From assembly GCA_964465125.1 (NCBI GenBank), contig CAYXIO010000008.1, forward strand, positions 1 through 64,000: a DNA stretch of 64,000 nucleotides. The letters are read 5' to 3'. A program made the position numbers and the translations under genes. A model generated the notes under the pieces. That model was not told the origin of the DNA and made no database searches. It was given only the letters and a program-made list of their open reading frames with translations. Positions 17,226-24,160 of this stretch are shown here, piece by piece (the first letter of the stretch is position 1; the number at the start of each line of letters is the position of its first letter). This DNA comes from CAYOHG01 sp964465125. Its GTDB lineage: Bacteria > Planctomycetota > Phycisphaerae > UBA1845 > Fen-1342.

Positions 17226-17815
17226 AGCTGGCGTTGATTCCGTGCAGTCCTTGCGAGTGGCGGATCGAGAAGCGCGTGCTCGGCCGGGTCGAGTTGCCTC
17301 CGGCCGAGGATGCGGGTTCGATCCACGCGGCATGGGCGGATCGGCTGCGCGAGCTGCCGCTGGCGCGGATTCTGTACGCTCCGGACGAGCTTTCGGAGGA
17401 TCGAGCCCGGAAGATGGCCGCGGCGCTGCGGGTGCGAGCGCGGGCGGCGGCCGAGTTGAACGAGGTCGACGTCGGCCTGTGGGCCGGCCTGACGGGCGAG
17501 CAGTTGGAAGCGCGTTATTCGAGCGCGTTTCACCAGCTTTGCGAAGCGCCGCTGAGCGTCAGCGCGCCGGGAGGCGAGGATTTCCGCACCGCGCTGGATC
17601 GTTTGCTCGGCTGCCTCCGTCGCCGGCTGCGCTCGCGCCGGGAAGGCGAGGCGGTCGGCATCGTGCTCCGTCCGCTGGCCCGGGCGCTGCTGAGCTGCGC
17701 ACTGAGCGGCGGCGATTTCTCGCGGTTCTGGGAGCAAGCCCAGCAGGACGACGACCTGGTGCTGGTCGATCCGCCGGCCGTCGCCGGCCCTAGGCCGCGA
17801 AACACCGAGCGCTGA
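17222..17815 (+). CDS. Degenerate histidine-phosphatase superfamily protein (probable pseudoenzyme)
   Basis: The 197-residue protein keeps the phosphoglycerate-mutase fold pattern: YAPDELSEDRARKMAAAL corresponds to the SSPLxRAxxTA helix, NEVDVGLWAGLTGEQLEARY to the LxExDxGxWEG strand, and PGGEDFRTALDRL to the PGGES helix. The catalytic elements are lost. The N-terminal RHGE is replaced by PCSPCEW, and the second His motif (SHG) by a Leu-Arg-Pro segment. It is therefore probably not a phosphatase or mutase but a binding or regulatory relative. It is coupled to rpe by ATGA overlap and precedes accD by 14 bp, so a link to sugar-phosphate or lipid-precursor metabolism is likely (inference). Confidence 0.75.
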   Translation: MKLALIPCSPCEWRIEKRVLGRVELPPAEDAGSIHAAWADRLRELPLARILYAPDELSEDRARKMAAALRVRARAAAELNEVDVGLWAGLTGEQLEARYSSAFHQLCEAPLSVSAPGGEDFRTALDRLLGCLRRRLRSRREGEAVGIVLRPLARALLSCALSGGDFSRFWEQAQQDDDLVLVDPPAVAGPRPRNTER

Positions 17816-17829
17816 GCAGGGATTCAACC

Positions 17830-18654
17830 ATGGCCGAGACTCCGCCGCCCGCCCGCAGGAACGTGGACATTCCGGAAGGAATGTGGCTGCGCTGCAGCAA
17901 CTGCGGCGCCATGAACTACCGCCGCATTCTCGAGGAGAGCTTGAACGTCTGCCCCGAGTGCGATCAGCATCATCGCGTCGATGCCCGCACGCGCGTCGCC
18001 CAGCTCTGCGACCCGGGCGCGTTCGAGGAGTCGCTGCCCGATCTCGAGTCGAACGATCCGCTCGAGTTCTTCGATCGGATGACGTACAAGGACCGGCTCA
18101 CCAAGGTGAAGACCGAAACCGGCGAGGCGGAGGCGATCATCGTCGGCAAGGGCTTCATCAAGGGCCGCCCCGTCATCCTGGGCGTCATGAACCCCAACTT
18201 CATCATGGGATCGATGGGTGCCGTGGTGGGCGAAAAGGTCGCCGCCGCCGCCGAGTGGGCCGCGCGCGAGAATCACCCGCTCGTGATGGTCACGTGCAGC
18301 GGCGGTGCGCGCATGATGGAGGGCATGGTCTCGCTGGTGCAGATGGCCAAGACGTCGGCCGCCATCGCGAAGCTGGACGACGCCCGGGGCTTGTACATCG
18401 TCGTCATGACCGATCCGACCACAGCGGGCGTGGCGGCGAGCTTCGCTTTCCTGGGCGATGTGACCATCGCCGAGCCCGGCGCGCTGATCGGCTTCGCCGG
18501 ACCGCGCGTGATCGCCAATACGATCCGCGCGACGCTGCCGGAGGGCTTTCAGCGCGCCGAGTTCATGCTCGAACACGGATTCATCGACCGTATCGTGCAC
18601 CGCAAGGACCTGCGCAGCGAGATCGCAAGAATCATCGACTACTGCGGCAAGTAG
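17830..18654 (+). CDS. accD: Acetyl-CoA carboxylase carboxyltransferase subunit beta
   Basis: The 274-residue protein has the AccD N-terminal zinc ribbon (Cys22, Cys25, Cys41, Cys44). A crotonase-fold carboxyltransferase domain follows with GARMMEGMVSLVQMAKTSAA and the AEPGALIGFAGPRVI segment that binds acetyl-CoA. With AccA it transfers carboxyl from biotin to acetyl-CoA, the first step of fatty-acid synthesis. accA is not in the window. It lies in the same run as gapA-pgk-rpe. Confidence 0.96.
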   Translation: MAETPPPARRNVDIPEGMWLRCSNCGAMNYRRILEESLNVCPECDQHHRVDARTRVAQLCDPGAFEESLPDLESNDPLEFFDRMTYKDRLTKVKTETGEAEAIIVGKGFIKGRPVILGVMNPNFIMGSMGAVVGEKVAAAAEWAARENHPLVMVTCSGGARMMEGMVSLVQMAKTSAAIAKLDDARGLYIVVMTDPTTAGVAASFAFLGDVTIAEPGALIGFAGPRVIANTIRATLPEGFQRAEFMLEHGFIDRIVHRKDLRSEIARIIDYCGK

Positions 18655-18720
18655 ACGGGAGTGCGCAGCCGAAGCCGCCAGCCGTGATCGGAATCAACGG
18701 ACTCGACCCGCTGCGGCTAG

Positions 18721-19092
18721 GTGCCGGACTCAATCACCCGAGAAACACAGCGAGCGAAGGACGTGCCTGGCAACTGGCTGTTCGAAAAGCTGACGCAACC
18801 GCTGGTCCTGTTCGGTCTCGCCGGACAGGTCGTCTTCATGCTGCGCTTCGTCGTGCAGTGGTTCGCCTCCGAGATGCGCGGCCGAAGTTATGTGCCGGAC
18901 GCGTTCTGGTATCTCAGCATCGCCGGCGGCGTGATGCTGCTGATCTACGGCTGGGTCGATCACGACCCCGTCATCCTGCTGGGGCAATCGCTCGGACTGG
19001 GAATCTACGTCCGCAACCTGTGGATGATCCAGGCCCGCCGCAGCCGCTACCGCGATCGGCGGGAATCGGCCGCGCCCGGCGCCGGCGACTGA
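18721..19092 (+). CDS. LAB_N (lipid A biosynthesis N-terminal) domain membrane protein
   Basis: The protein is up to 123 residues with about three transmembrane helices and the LAB_N signature GQVVFMLRFVVQWFASEM, followed by YVPDAFWYLSI and GQSLGLGIYVRNLWMI. Stand-alone proteins of this family occur beside glycosyltransferases and lipid-A genes; their exact role is unknown. The start is uncertain: a GTG at 18721 without a clear Shine-Dalgarno, or a GTG at 18763 just before the first helix. With kdsB elsewhere in the window it supports an LPS-containing outer membrane. Confidence 0.8.
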   Translation: MPDSITRETQRAKDVPGNWLFEKLTQPLVLFGLAGQVVFMLRFVVQWFASEMRGRSYVPDAFWYLSIAGGVMLLIYGWVDHDPVILLGQSLGLGIYVRNLWMIQARRSRYRDRRESAAPGAGD

Positions 19093-19102
19093 GCCCGCGC
19101 CC

Positions 19103-20216
19103 CTACTCGCCGTGCTTGAGCCGCTGGCGCAGCCGCGAATCGATGTAGCCCTGTAGTTCGCCGTCCAGCACGCGCTGCGGATCGCCGACCGTGAAGCCGG
19201 TGCGGTGGTCTTTTACGTGGATGGTTGAGCCGTGCAGCACGTAGCTTCGAACCTGGTTCCCCCACGCGATTTCGCCGCGGTCGCTGTAGAGCTTGGCCAG
19301 CTCGGCGTCGCGCTTCGCCTGTTCGATCTGCTCCAGCTTTGATTGCAGAATGCTCAGCGCCATGCGCTTGTTCTGCTGCTGGCTGCGCTCGTTGACGCAC
19401 TCCACCATGATTCCGCTGGGCTTGTGGCGGATGCGCACCGCGGTCGCGACTTTGTTGACGTTCTGCCCGCCGGCGCCGGACGCGCGGCGAAAGTATTCGA
19501 TGTCGCACTCGCCCTCGGCCACGGTGATCTCGCTCTCCTGGAATTCGGGCAGCACGTCGACGCCGACGAAGGAGGTCTGGCGCTTGCCCTGCGCGTTGAA
19601 GGGGCTGATCCGCACGAGGCGGTGCACGCCGGCCTCACACGACAGGCAGCCGTAGGCATACGGCCCGTCCACGCGCAGCGTGACCGACTGAATTCCCGCC
19701 TCGTCGCCGTCACGGCGGTCCAGCTCCTCAGCCCGAAACCCATTGCGCTCGAAGTACATGATGTACATGCGCAGCAGCATCTCGGCGAAATCGCAGGAGT
19801 CGACCCCGCCGGCGCCGGCCTGAATCGAGAAGAAGCACGGCAAGGAGTCATTGCGGCCCGACAACAGCGCCGTGAGCTCGACGCGATCGGTCCGCACCGT
19901 CAGCGCCTCGAGCTCGCGCTGCACCTCGGCGGCCGCGGCCGGATCGTCCGATTCGCCCGCCAGCTCGATCAGCACTTCGGCGTCGGAAGCGCGACGCAGC
20001 AGGTCCTGCATCGGCTCGACCATGGCGCGCAGCGCCTTCAGCTCGGCCACGACCTTCTGAGCCGCGTCCTGGTTGTCCCAGAAGCCCGGCGCCGTCATGC
20101 GCGCGTTCAGCTCGTCGATTCGTGCGGACTTGCCGGGCAGGTCAAAGAGAGTCCCGCAACGCGCAAATGCGGGCGGAAAGCTCAGCCAGGGTCGCCGGCG
20201 GGTTCTCGAATGGCAC
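19103..20216 (-). CDS. prfB: Peptide chain release factor 2, expressed by programmed +1 frameshift
   Basis: Two frames join into a 370-residue RF2. The first frame starts at GTG 20216 (AAGGAG 8 nt upstream) and reads 24 codons ending ALRDSL at CTT, followed in frame by TGA (20144-20142). Slipping +1 at CTT-T skips the T at 20144 and continues GAC CTG CCC, i.e. DLPGKSARIDELNARM, the expected RF2 continuation. So the CDS is the complement of 19103-20143 joined to 20145-20216. The stop-codon-reading SPF tripeptide (in RISPFNAQG) and the hydrolytic GAGGQNVNK are present. The same frame is also open upstream of the slip site, but without homology. The gene follows metK by 93 bp. Confidence 0.93.
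20142..20147 (-). promoter_or_regulatory. prfB +1 frameshift slip site CTT-TGA
   Basis: The minus strand reads GCGGGACTCTCTTTGAC: a CTT codon, an in-frame TGA and a following C, the same slip site as E. coli prfB (CUU UGA C). The E. coli internal Shine-Dalgarno AGGGGG is represented only by a weaker CGGGAC at the equivalent position. RF2 itself ends translation at this UGA, so low RF2 favours the slip (known autoregulation). Confidence 0.9.
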
Positions 20217-20309
20217 GATTCAGGCTCCTTCGGCGGGAGGATGCGAGCTTGCGGGCAGGCCGCACGCGCCACGCGTCGCCGGCACGCCCTCACGGCTCCA
20301 CGGCGTGCG

Positions 20310-21473
20310 TCAGAGGCCCGCGGCCTTCCGCAGGGCGTCAGCCTTGTCGGTCTTCTCCCAGGTGAAACTCGGGAGATTCCTGCCAAAGTGACCGTGACGC
20401 GCGGTTTCCTTGTAGATCGGCTGACGCAGCTTCAGCGCTTCGATCATGCCGCGCGGCGTGAGGACGAAATGATCGCGAACAAGCTGCGCGATGCGGTCTT
20501 CCGGAATCCGCGCGGTTCCCTCGCTGCTGACCAGCACACTGGTGGGCTCCGCCACGCCGATCGCGTACGAGAGCTGCACTTCGCAGATTTCGGCCAGGCC
20601 GGCCGCGACGATGTTCTTGGCCACGTAGCGCGCCATGTACGCGGCCGAGCGGTCCACCTTGGTCGGGTCCTTGCCGCTGAAGGCGCCGCCGCCGTGCCGC
20701 CCGCGGCCGCCATAGGTGTCGACGATGATCTTCCGCCCGGTCAGCCCGGTGTCGCCGTGCGGACCGCCGATCTCAAAGCGTCCGGTCGGGTTCACGTAGG
20801 TCCTGATCTTGTCGGACCACCACTCGCCCAGGACGGGCCGGAAAATGTGTTGCACGACCTCCTTGGCAAGCTGGTCCTGCGAGTCGTTCCAGCTCTTGTC
20901 ATGCTGCGTTGAGAGCACGAGCGTGTCGACGCGGACCGGTTTGTGTCCCTCGTACTCGATCGTCACCTGGCTCTTCGCGTCGGGCCGCAGCCCGCGGATG
21001 ATCCCCTCGCGCCGCACGAAGACCTGCCGCTCCACCAGCCGATGGGCAAGCTGAATCGGCAGCGGCATGAGCTCGGGGGTCTCGCGGCAGGCGAACCCGA
21101 ACATCATGCCCTGGTCGCCGGCGCCCTCGCGGTCGACGCCCATCGCGATGTCGGGGGATTGGCGCTTGATCGAAGTCAGCACGCAGCACGACTCGAAATC
21201 GAAAGCCATGTCGCCCGACGTGTAGCCGATCTCCTTGATCGTCTCTCGAACGACGTCGGGGATCTCCACGTAGGCTTTCGTAGTAATCTCGCCGGCGACC
21301 ACCGCCATGCCGGTCGAGACCATCGTCTCGCACGCGACGCGCGAGGTGGGATCCTGCGCGAGCATGGCATCGAGGATGGCGTCGGAAATCTGGTCGGCGA
21401 CCTTGTCGGGGTGTCCCATGCTGACCGACTCGGAGGTAAACAGATACCGACGCTTATCTTGCGCGCTCGACAC
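20310..21473 (-). CDS. metK: S-adenosylmethionine synthase
   Basis: The 387-residue enzyme makes SAM from methionine and ATP. Hallmarks are FTSESVSMGHPDKVADQISD (residues 12-31), the GAGDQGMMFG hexapeptide region and GGGAFSGKDPTKVDRSAAY. The start is a GTG at 21473 with AAGGAG 6 nt upstream. A promoter-like TTGTCG-N17-TACGAT lies at 21545-21573. I see no SAM riboswitch in the ~65-nt leader. It is transcribed in the same direction as prfB and divergently from a selenoprotein gene. Confidence 0.97.
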   Translation of the reverse strand: MSSAQDKRRYLFTSESVSMGHPDKVADQISDAILDAMLAQDPTSRVACETMVSTGMAVVAGEITTKAYVEIPDVVRETIKEIGYTSGDMAFDFESCCVLTSIKRQSPDIAMGVDREGAGDQGMMFGFACRETPELMPLPIQLAHRLVERQVFVRREGIIRGLRPDAKSQVTIEYEGHKPVRVDTLVLSTQHDKSWNDSQDQLAKEVVQHIFRPVLGEWWSDKIRTYVNPTGRFEIGGPHGDTGLTGRKIIVDTYGGRGRHGGGAFSGKDPTKVDRSAAYMARYVAKNIVAAGLAEICEVQLSYAIGVAEPTSVLVSSEGTARIPEDRIAQLVRDHFVLTPRGMIEALKLRQPIYKETARHGHFGRNLPSFTWEKTDKADALRKAAGL

Positions 21474-21544
21474 CTTGCGCTCCTTCTCTAGCGGAAGCTG
21501 GCCTGTCCGGGTCCCTGGTGTTCATCCCCCCGACGCAGCCCCGT

Positions 21545-21573
21545 ATCGTAGCTCGCCGCCCGATCGCCGACAA
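21545..21573 (-). promoter_or_regulatory. Candidate metK promoter
   Basis: On the minus strand TTGTCG (21573-21568) and TACGAT (21550-21545) are 17 nt apart, about 70 nt upstream of the metK GTG. Confidence 0.45.
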
Positions 21574-21596
21574 GCAGCGCCGCTGGCCGGTATGAT
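21567..21596 (+). promoter_or_regulatory. Candidate promoter for the ArsC-like selenoprotein gene
   Basis: CCGACA (21567-21572) and TATGAT (21591-21596) are 18 nt apart, 46 nt before the GTG start. Its -35 hexamer overlaps the -35 of the divergent metK promoter. Confidence 0.4.
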
Positions 21597-21641
21597 CCGG
21601 GCACGCGTGCTCGGGTGAGCGGCACTCGTCGAGGAGTCTGC

Positions 21642-21986
21642 GTGAGCAAGATCGACTGGCAGTATCACCGTCGGGGCTGAGTGTCCTGCACCCGGGCGCA
21701 GGAGTCTCTTGCGCGAAACAACGTGCACGTCGCCACGCAGGTCGATGCGGGCCGTGAGCGCTACGGCGCCGAACAGGCTCTGACGCTGGCGCGAACGGTC
21801 ACCCGGATCGTCGTCGCCCGCGGCAAAAAGCGACTCCAATTTGACATGAAGCATGCGCCGCCGGACGACGCCGAGCTGCTCGAAGCCTTGCTCGGCCCGA
21901 CCGGCAACCTGCGCGCGCCGACGCTTCGCAAGGGCCGGACGCTCTACGTCGGGTTCGACTCCGAGATGTACGAGGGGCTGGCCTGA
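21642..21986 (+). CDS. ArsC/thioredoxin-fold selenoprotein with in-frame UGA (Sec13)
   Basis: Read through TGA at 21678-21680 this is a 114-residue protein starting at GTG 21642, with GAGGAG 5 nt upstream. It begins SKIDWQYHRRG-U-V-S-C-T, so selenocysteine would be residue 13 of a UxxC redox motif. Downstream are the conserved LARTVTRIVVARGKKRLQFD, a PDDAELLEALLGPTGNLRAP segment and TLRKGRTLYVGF, typical of planctomycete 'ArsC family (seleno)proteins' as I recall them. A GU-looped stem-loop at 21696-21714 fits a bacterial SECIS. Without read-through only an unsupported fragment from about 21681 would remain, lacking both the Shine-Dalgarno and the UxxC motif. Likely a thiol/selenol oxidoreductase of unknown substrate; arsenate reduction is not shown. 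Confidence 0.88.
21696..21714 (+). promoter_or_regulatory. Candidate bacterial SECIS element of the ArsC-like selenoprotein
   Basis: GCGCAGGA pairs with TCTTGCGC (8 bp, one G-T wobble) around the 3-nt loop GTC. The loop begins 23 nt after the TGA, inside the 16-37 nt range known for bacterial SECIS elements, and has a G at its first position as the consensus requires. A competing 6-bp hairpin (TCCTGC/GCAGGA, 21684-21703) has its loop only 9 nt from the TGA and fits less well. Confidence 0.7.
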
Positions 21987-22040
21987 AACCGCGCTGGGCG
22001 CCGGTGAGCGGCCCGGCGTCGCACGCCGCAGCGTGCGCAC

Positions 22041-22087
22041 AAAAAAAGATGGAAGGTCTAGCCGTGGCGCGCCTAGAGCCTTCCATC
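22041..22087 (-). terminator. Rho-independent terminator for the tRNA-Thr transcript
   Basis: Read on the minus strand, a stem of 9 bp plus 5 bp with one bulged base (GATGGAAGG...CCTTCCATC on the arms, 22048-22087) is followed directly by seven T (22047-22041). It is the strongest classic terminator in the window, about 130 nt past the tRNA 3' end. It also faces the convergent selenoprotein gene, whose transcript would meet the same hairpin without a T tract. Confidence 0.85.
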
Positions 22088-22220
22088 CGATGCACGGTCG
22101 CGTTCGCGACCGGTTCGATGCGTCTTGTTTCGCCGCGCGGGTGCGCTTCCAGGGTTCTTCACTACCGCGCGGCCGGCGATTCCGCAACCCGTTTCACGCG
22201 ACAAGCCGTTCAATTCTGAC

Positions 22221-22292
22221 AGCCGATGGAGGGAGTCGAACCCTCAACCCCGGCTTTACGAAAGCCGTGCTCTACCATTGAGCTACATCGGC
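22221..22292 (-). tRNA. tRNA-Thr(CGT)
   Basis: On the minus strand the acceptor arm GCCGATG pairs with CATCGGC, the D arm is GCTCAATGGTAGAGC, and the anticodon stem CGGCT/AGCCG closes the loop TTCGTAA, giving anticodon CGT (Thr, codon ACG). The T arm has GGTTCGACTCC. The length is 72 nt with discriminator T, and CCA is not encoded. Confidence 0.95.
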
Positions 22293-22312
22293 GCGACGCC
22301 GACAACGCCGAA

Positions 22313-22341
22313 AGATTAGGGCGATACGCGCTGCGAATCAA
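22313..22341 (-). promoter_or_regulatory. Promoter of tRNA-Thr
   Basis: TTGATT (22341-22336) and TAATCT (22318-22313) on the minus strand are 17 nt apart, placing transcription start about 14 nt before the mature tRNA 5' end. The tRNA-Gln promoter in this window uses the same -35 hexamer. Confidence 0.65.
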
Positions 22342-22373
22342 GCACGCGCGGGACGCTCTGCGGCGTGCCGCGC

Positions 22374-22401
22374 TTGCCGAGCCCTCGCGGGTCTCGATAA
22401 T
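22374..22401 (+). promoter_or_regulatory. Candidate promoter of the ROK kinase gene
   Basis: TTGCCG (22374-22379) and GATAAT (22396-22401) are 16 nt apart. The predicted leader is only ~14 nt and contains the AGGAG Shine-Dalgarno at 22411-22415. Confidence 0.45.
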
Positions 22402-22421
22402 CCGAGCGGCAGGAGACACGC

Positions 22422-23399
22422 ATGAGCAACAGCGTCACCATCGGCGTTGATCTCGGCGGAACGAACATCAAAGGCGGCGTGGTCGACGAGCACGGCGCAG
22501 TGCTGAAGCGAGCGTCGCTGCCGACCGAGGCAGCCGCCGGCTATGCGCACGTCCTGCGGCGAATCGTGCTGCTGATCGACCAGCTTCTGGCGAGCGCGCA
22601 GCTTTCGCGCTCTGAGGTGCACGCGTTTGGGCTCGGCGCTCCCGGTCCGATCGCGCACGACGCCGGCATGATCCTGGGCGCCCCGAACCTGCCCGGTTTC
22701 GTTCGAGTTCCCATCCGCGACGACCTCGCCCGAATGCTCCAGCGGCCGGTCGTGCTGGAGAACGACGCCAACGCCGCCGCTTACGGCGAGTTTGCGTTCG
22801 GTGCCGGCGGCCGAGCGCCGCACATGGTCCTGTTGACCCTCGGGACGGGGCTTGGCGGCGGAATCGTGGTTTACGGTCGCGTCCTGATCGGGCACTTCGG
22901 GACCGCGGCCGAGCTGGGACACATGATCGTCGTGCCGGACGGGCGTGCGTGCCCGTGCGGGCAGACGGGCTGCATCGAGCGCTACGCCTCCGCCAATGCC
23001 GTCGCCGAGCGCTACGTCGAAGCGCTGCCGGACGCCCGCTCCACGCCGACCGAGGCGCTGGCGCAGCGCGTTCGCGGCGGCGAGTCCATCACCAGTCAGG
23101 ACGTCGCGGCTGCCGCGCGCTCGGGCGAATCGCTGGCCGCGCGAATCTGGGACGAGACCTGCCTGTACCTCGCGCAGGGCTGCGTCAACCTTCAGCACAT
23201 TCTCAATCCGGCCCGCGTCGTGCTCGGCGGAGGGCTGACGGAAGCCGGCGACCAGTTGCTTCGGCCCACCCGCGCGCACTTCGAGCGACTCACCTGGCGG
23301 ATGGCAAAGGACGCGCCCGAAATCGTGCTCGCGACGCTGGGCGGGGATGCCGGCATCATCGGCGCCGCCGCGCTGGCCCAGTCGTCACTCCTGAACTGA
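22422..23399 (+). CDS. ROK-family sugar kinase, probable glucokinase
   Basis: The 325-residue protein phosphorylates a hexose with ATP. It has the phosphate motif GVDLGGTNIKGGV (8-20), the catalytic ENDANAAAYGE (Asp115), LTLGTGLGGGIV and a zinc site made of His167 and the Cys of CPCGQTGC (177, 179, 184), which defines the ROK family. No DNA-binding helix-turn-helix precedes it, so it is an enzyme rather than a NagC-type repressor. Glucose is the most likely substrate, but other hexoses are possible. Confidence 0.9.
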   Translation: MSNSVTIGVDLGGTNIKGGVVDEHGAVLKRASLPTEAAAGYAHVLRRIVLLIDQLLASAQLSRSEVHAFGLGAPGPIAHDAGMILGAPNLPGFVRVPIRDDLARMLQRPVVLENDANAAAYGEFAFGAGGRAPHMVLLTLGTGLGGGIVVYGRVLIGHFGTAAELGHMIVVPDGRACPCGQTGCIERYASANAVAERYVEALPDARSTPTEALAQRVRGGESITSQDVAAAARSGESLAARIWDETCLYLAQGCVNLQHILNPARVVLGGGLTEAGDQLLRPTRAHFERLTWRMAKDAPEIVLATLGGDAGIIGAAALAQSSLLN

Positions 23400-23495
23400 A
23401 GATCGGCGCGCCTCGCGGCGTCGCGTGCCGCCGCGGCGCCCCGCTGGGCCTGGGCCGCCGGCATAGCGCGTACAATCCGCCTGGAGAGGTTTCGC

Positions 23496-24146
23496 ATGGC
23501 AACTCTGGACGTGCGCGAAGTCGAGCGACAGGCGGTCGCATATCTGGCGGAACAGCTCGGCGAAGCCGCCCCGCGCTTTCTGACGCTTGAAGGCGAATTC
23601 GACGAGCAGCCGCTGGACGGCGAAGCCGCCGCCATGGTGTTCTCCTTCGAGCTCGAGCTCGGCGGCGGGGGGCCGTGCCCGCGCGAGCGGCGCAAGCACT
23701 ACGTCGTCGCCGGACAAACCTCGCCCGGCTATTTCCCCGCGTACGGCTGGAGCAGCGACGAGGCCTACAGCGTGCACGTCGGCACGCGCTTCATGCTCGA
23801 AACGCGGCTGCACATCGTCGAGCCGTCGCTCGAACCGCCGGTAGCCAAGGTGTCGCTGCATGCCGCGCTGCGGCAGTTCGGCAACGGCGCCGAACCGCAG
23901 TCCGAGGAGCTTGCGGCCCTCTTCCGCATCGACGATGAGGCCTATTTCGCCGTCTACCGTGTTCGCGTGCGCGACCGCGAGTACTATGCGTTCGGCGGCG
24001 ACTGCCCCCCGGGATTTTACGAAATGTCCGACCGACCGCCTCAGGCCGTGCTGCGCCTGCACCTGGGGAGCTTGATCCGCCGCGAGGCCCGCTCCGTTGG
24101 CGAATCCGCGCCGAACCGGGCGCATGACGAACGCGACGGACGCTGA
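23496..24146 (+). CDS. Conserved hypothetical cytosolic protein
   Basis: The 216-residue acidic protein starts at ATG 23496 with GAGAGG upstream and a TACAAT -10-like box at 23470-23475. It has no signal peptide or membrane helix. A repeated feel of Phe/Tyr-rich strands (YFPAYGWSSDEAYSVHVG, then a YFAVYRVRVRDREYYAFGG stretch) suggests a beta-rich fold. I do not recognise the family. It lies 14 nt before the S1/P1-nuclease-like gene, so the two are probably co-transcribed. Confidence 0.65.
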   Translation: MATLDVREVERQAVAYLAEQLGEAAPRFLTLEGEFDEQPLDGEAAAMVFSFELELGGGGPCPRERRKHYVVAGQTSPGYFPAYGWSSDEAYSVHVGTRFMLETRLHIVEPSLEPPVAKVSLHAALRQFGNGAEPQSEELAALFRIDDEAYFAVYRVRVRDREYYAFGGDCPPGFYEMSDRPPQAVLRLHLGSLIRREARSVGESAPNRAHDERDGR

Positions 24147-24160
24147 GAGAGGAGAGTCCC

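Noticed and set aside
20145..20386. Upstream extension of the RF2 body frame to 20386
   Set aside because: The extension is Arg-rich and shows no RF2 similarity, while the other frame from GTG 20216 gives the expected RF2 N-terminus and joins through the CTT-TGA slip site.
21474..21545. SAM riboswitch in the metK leader
   Set aside because: The leader is short and I could not find a SAM-I, SAM-II or SAM-IV type core or a multi-helix fold.
21684..21703. TCCTGC/GCAGGA hairpin as the SECIS of the ArsC-like gene
   Set aside because: Its loop begins only 9 nt after the TGA, closer than bacterial SECIS elements allow; the alternative stem at 21696-21714 fits distance and loop rules.
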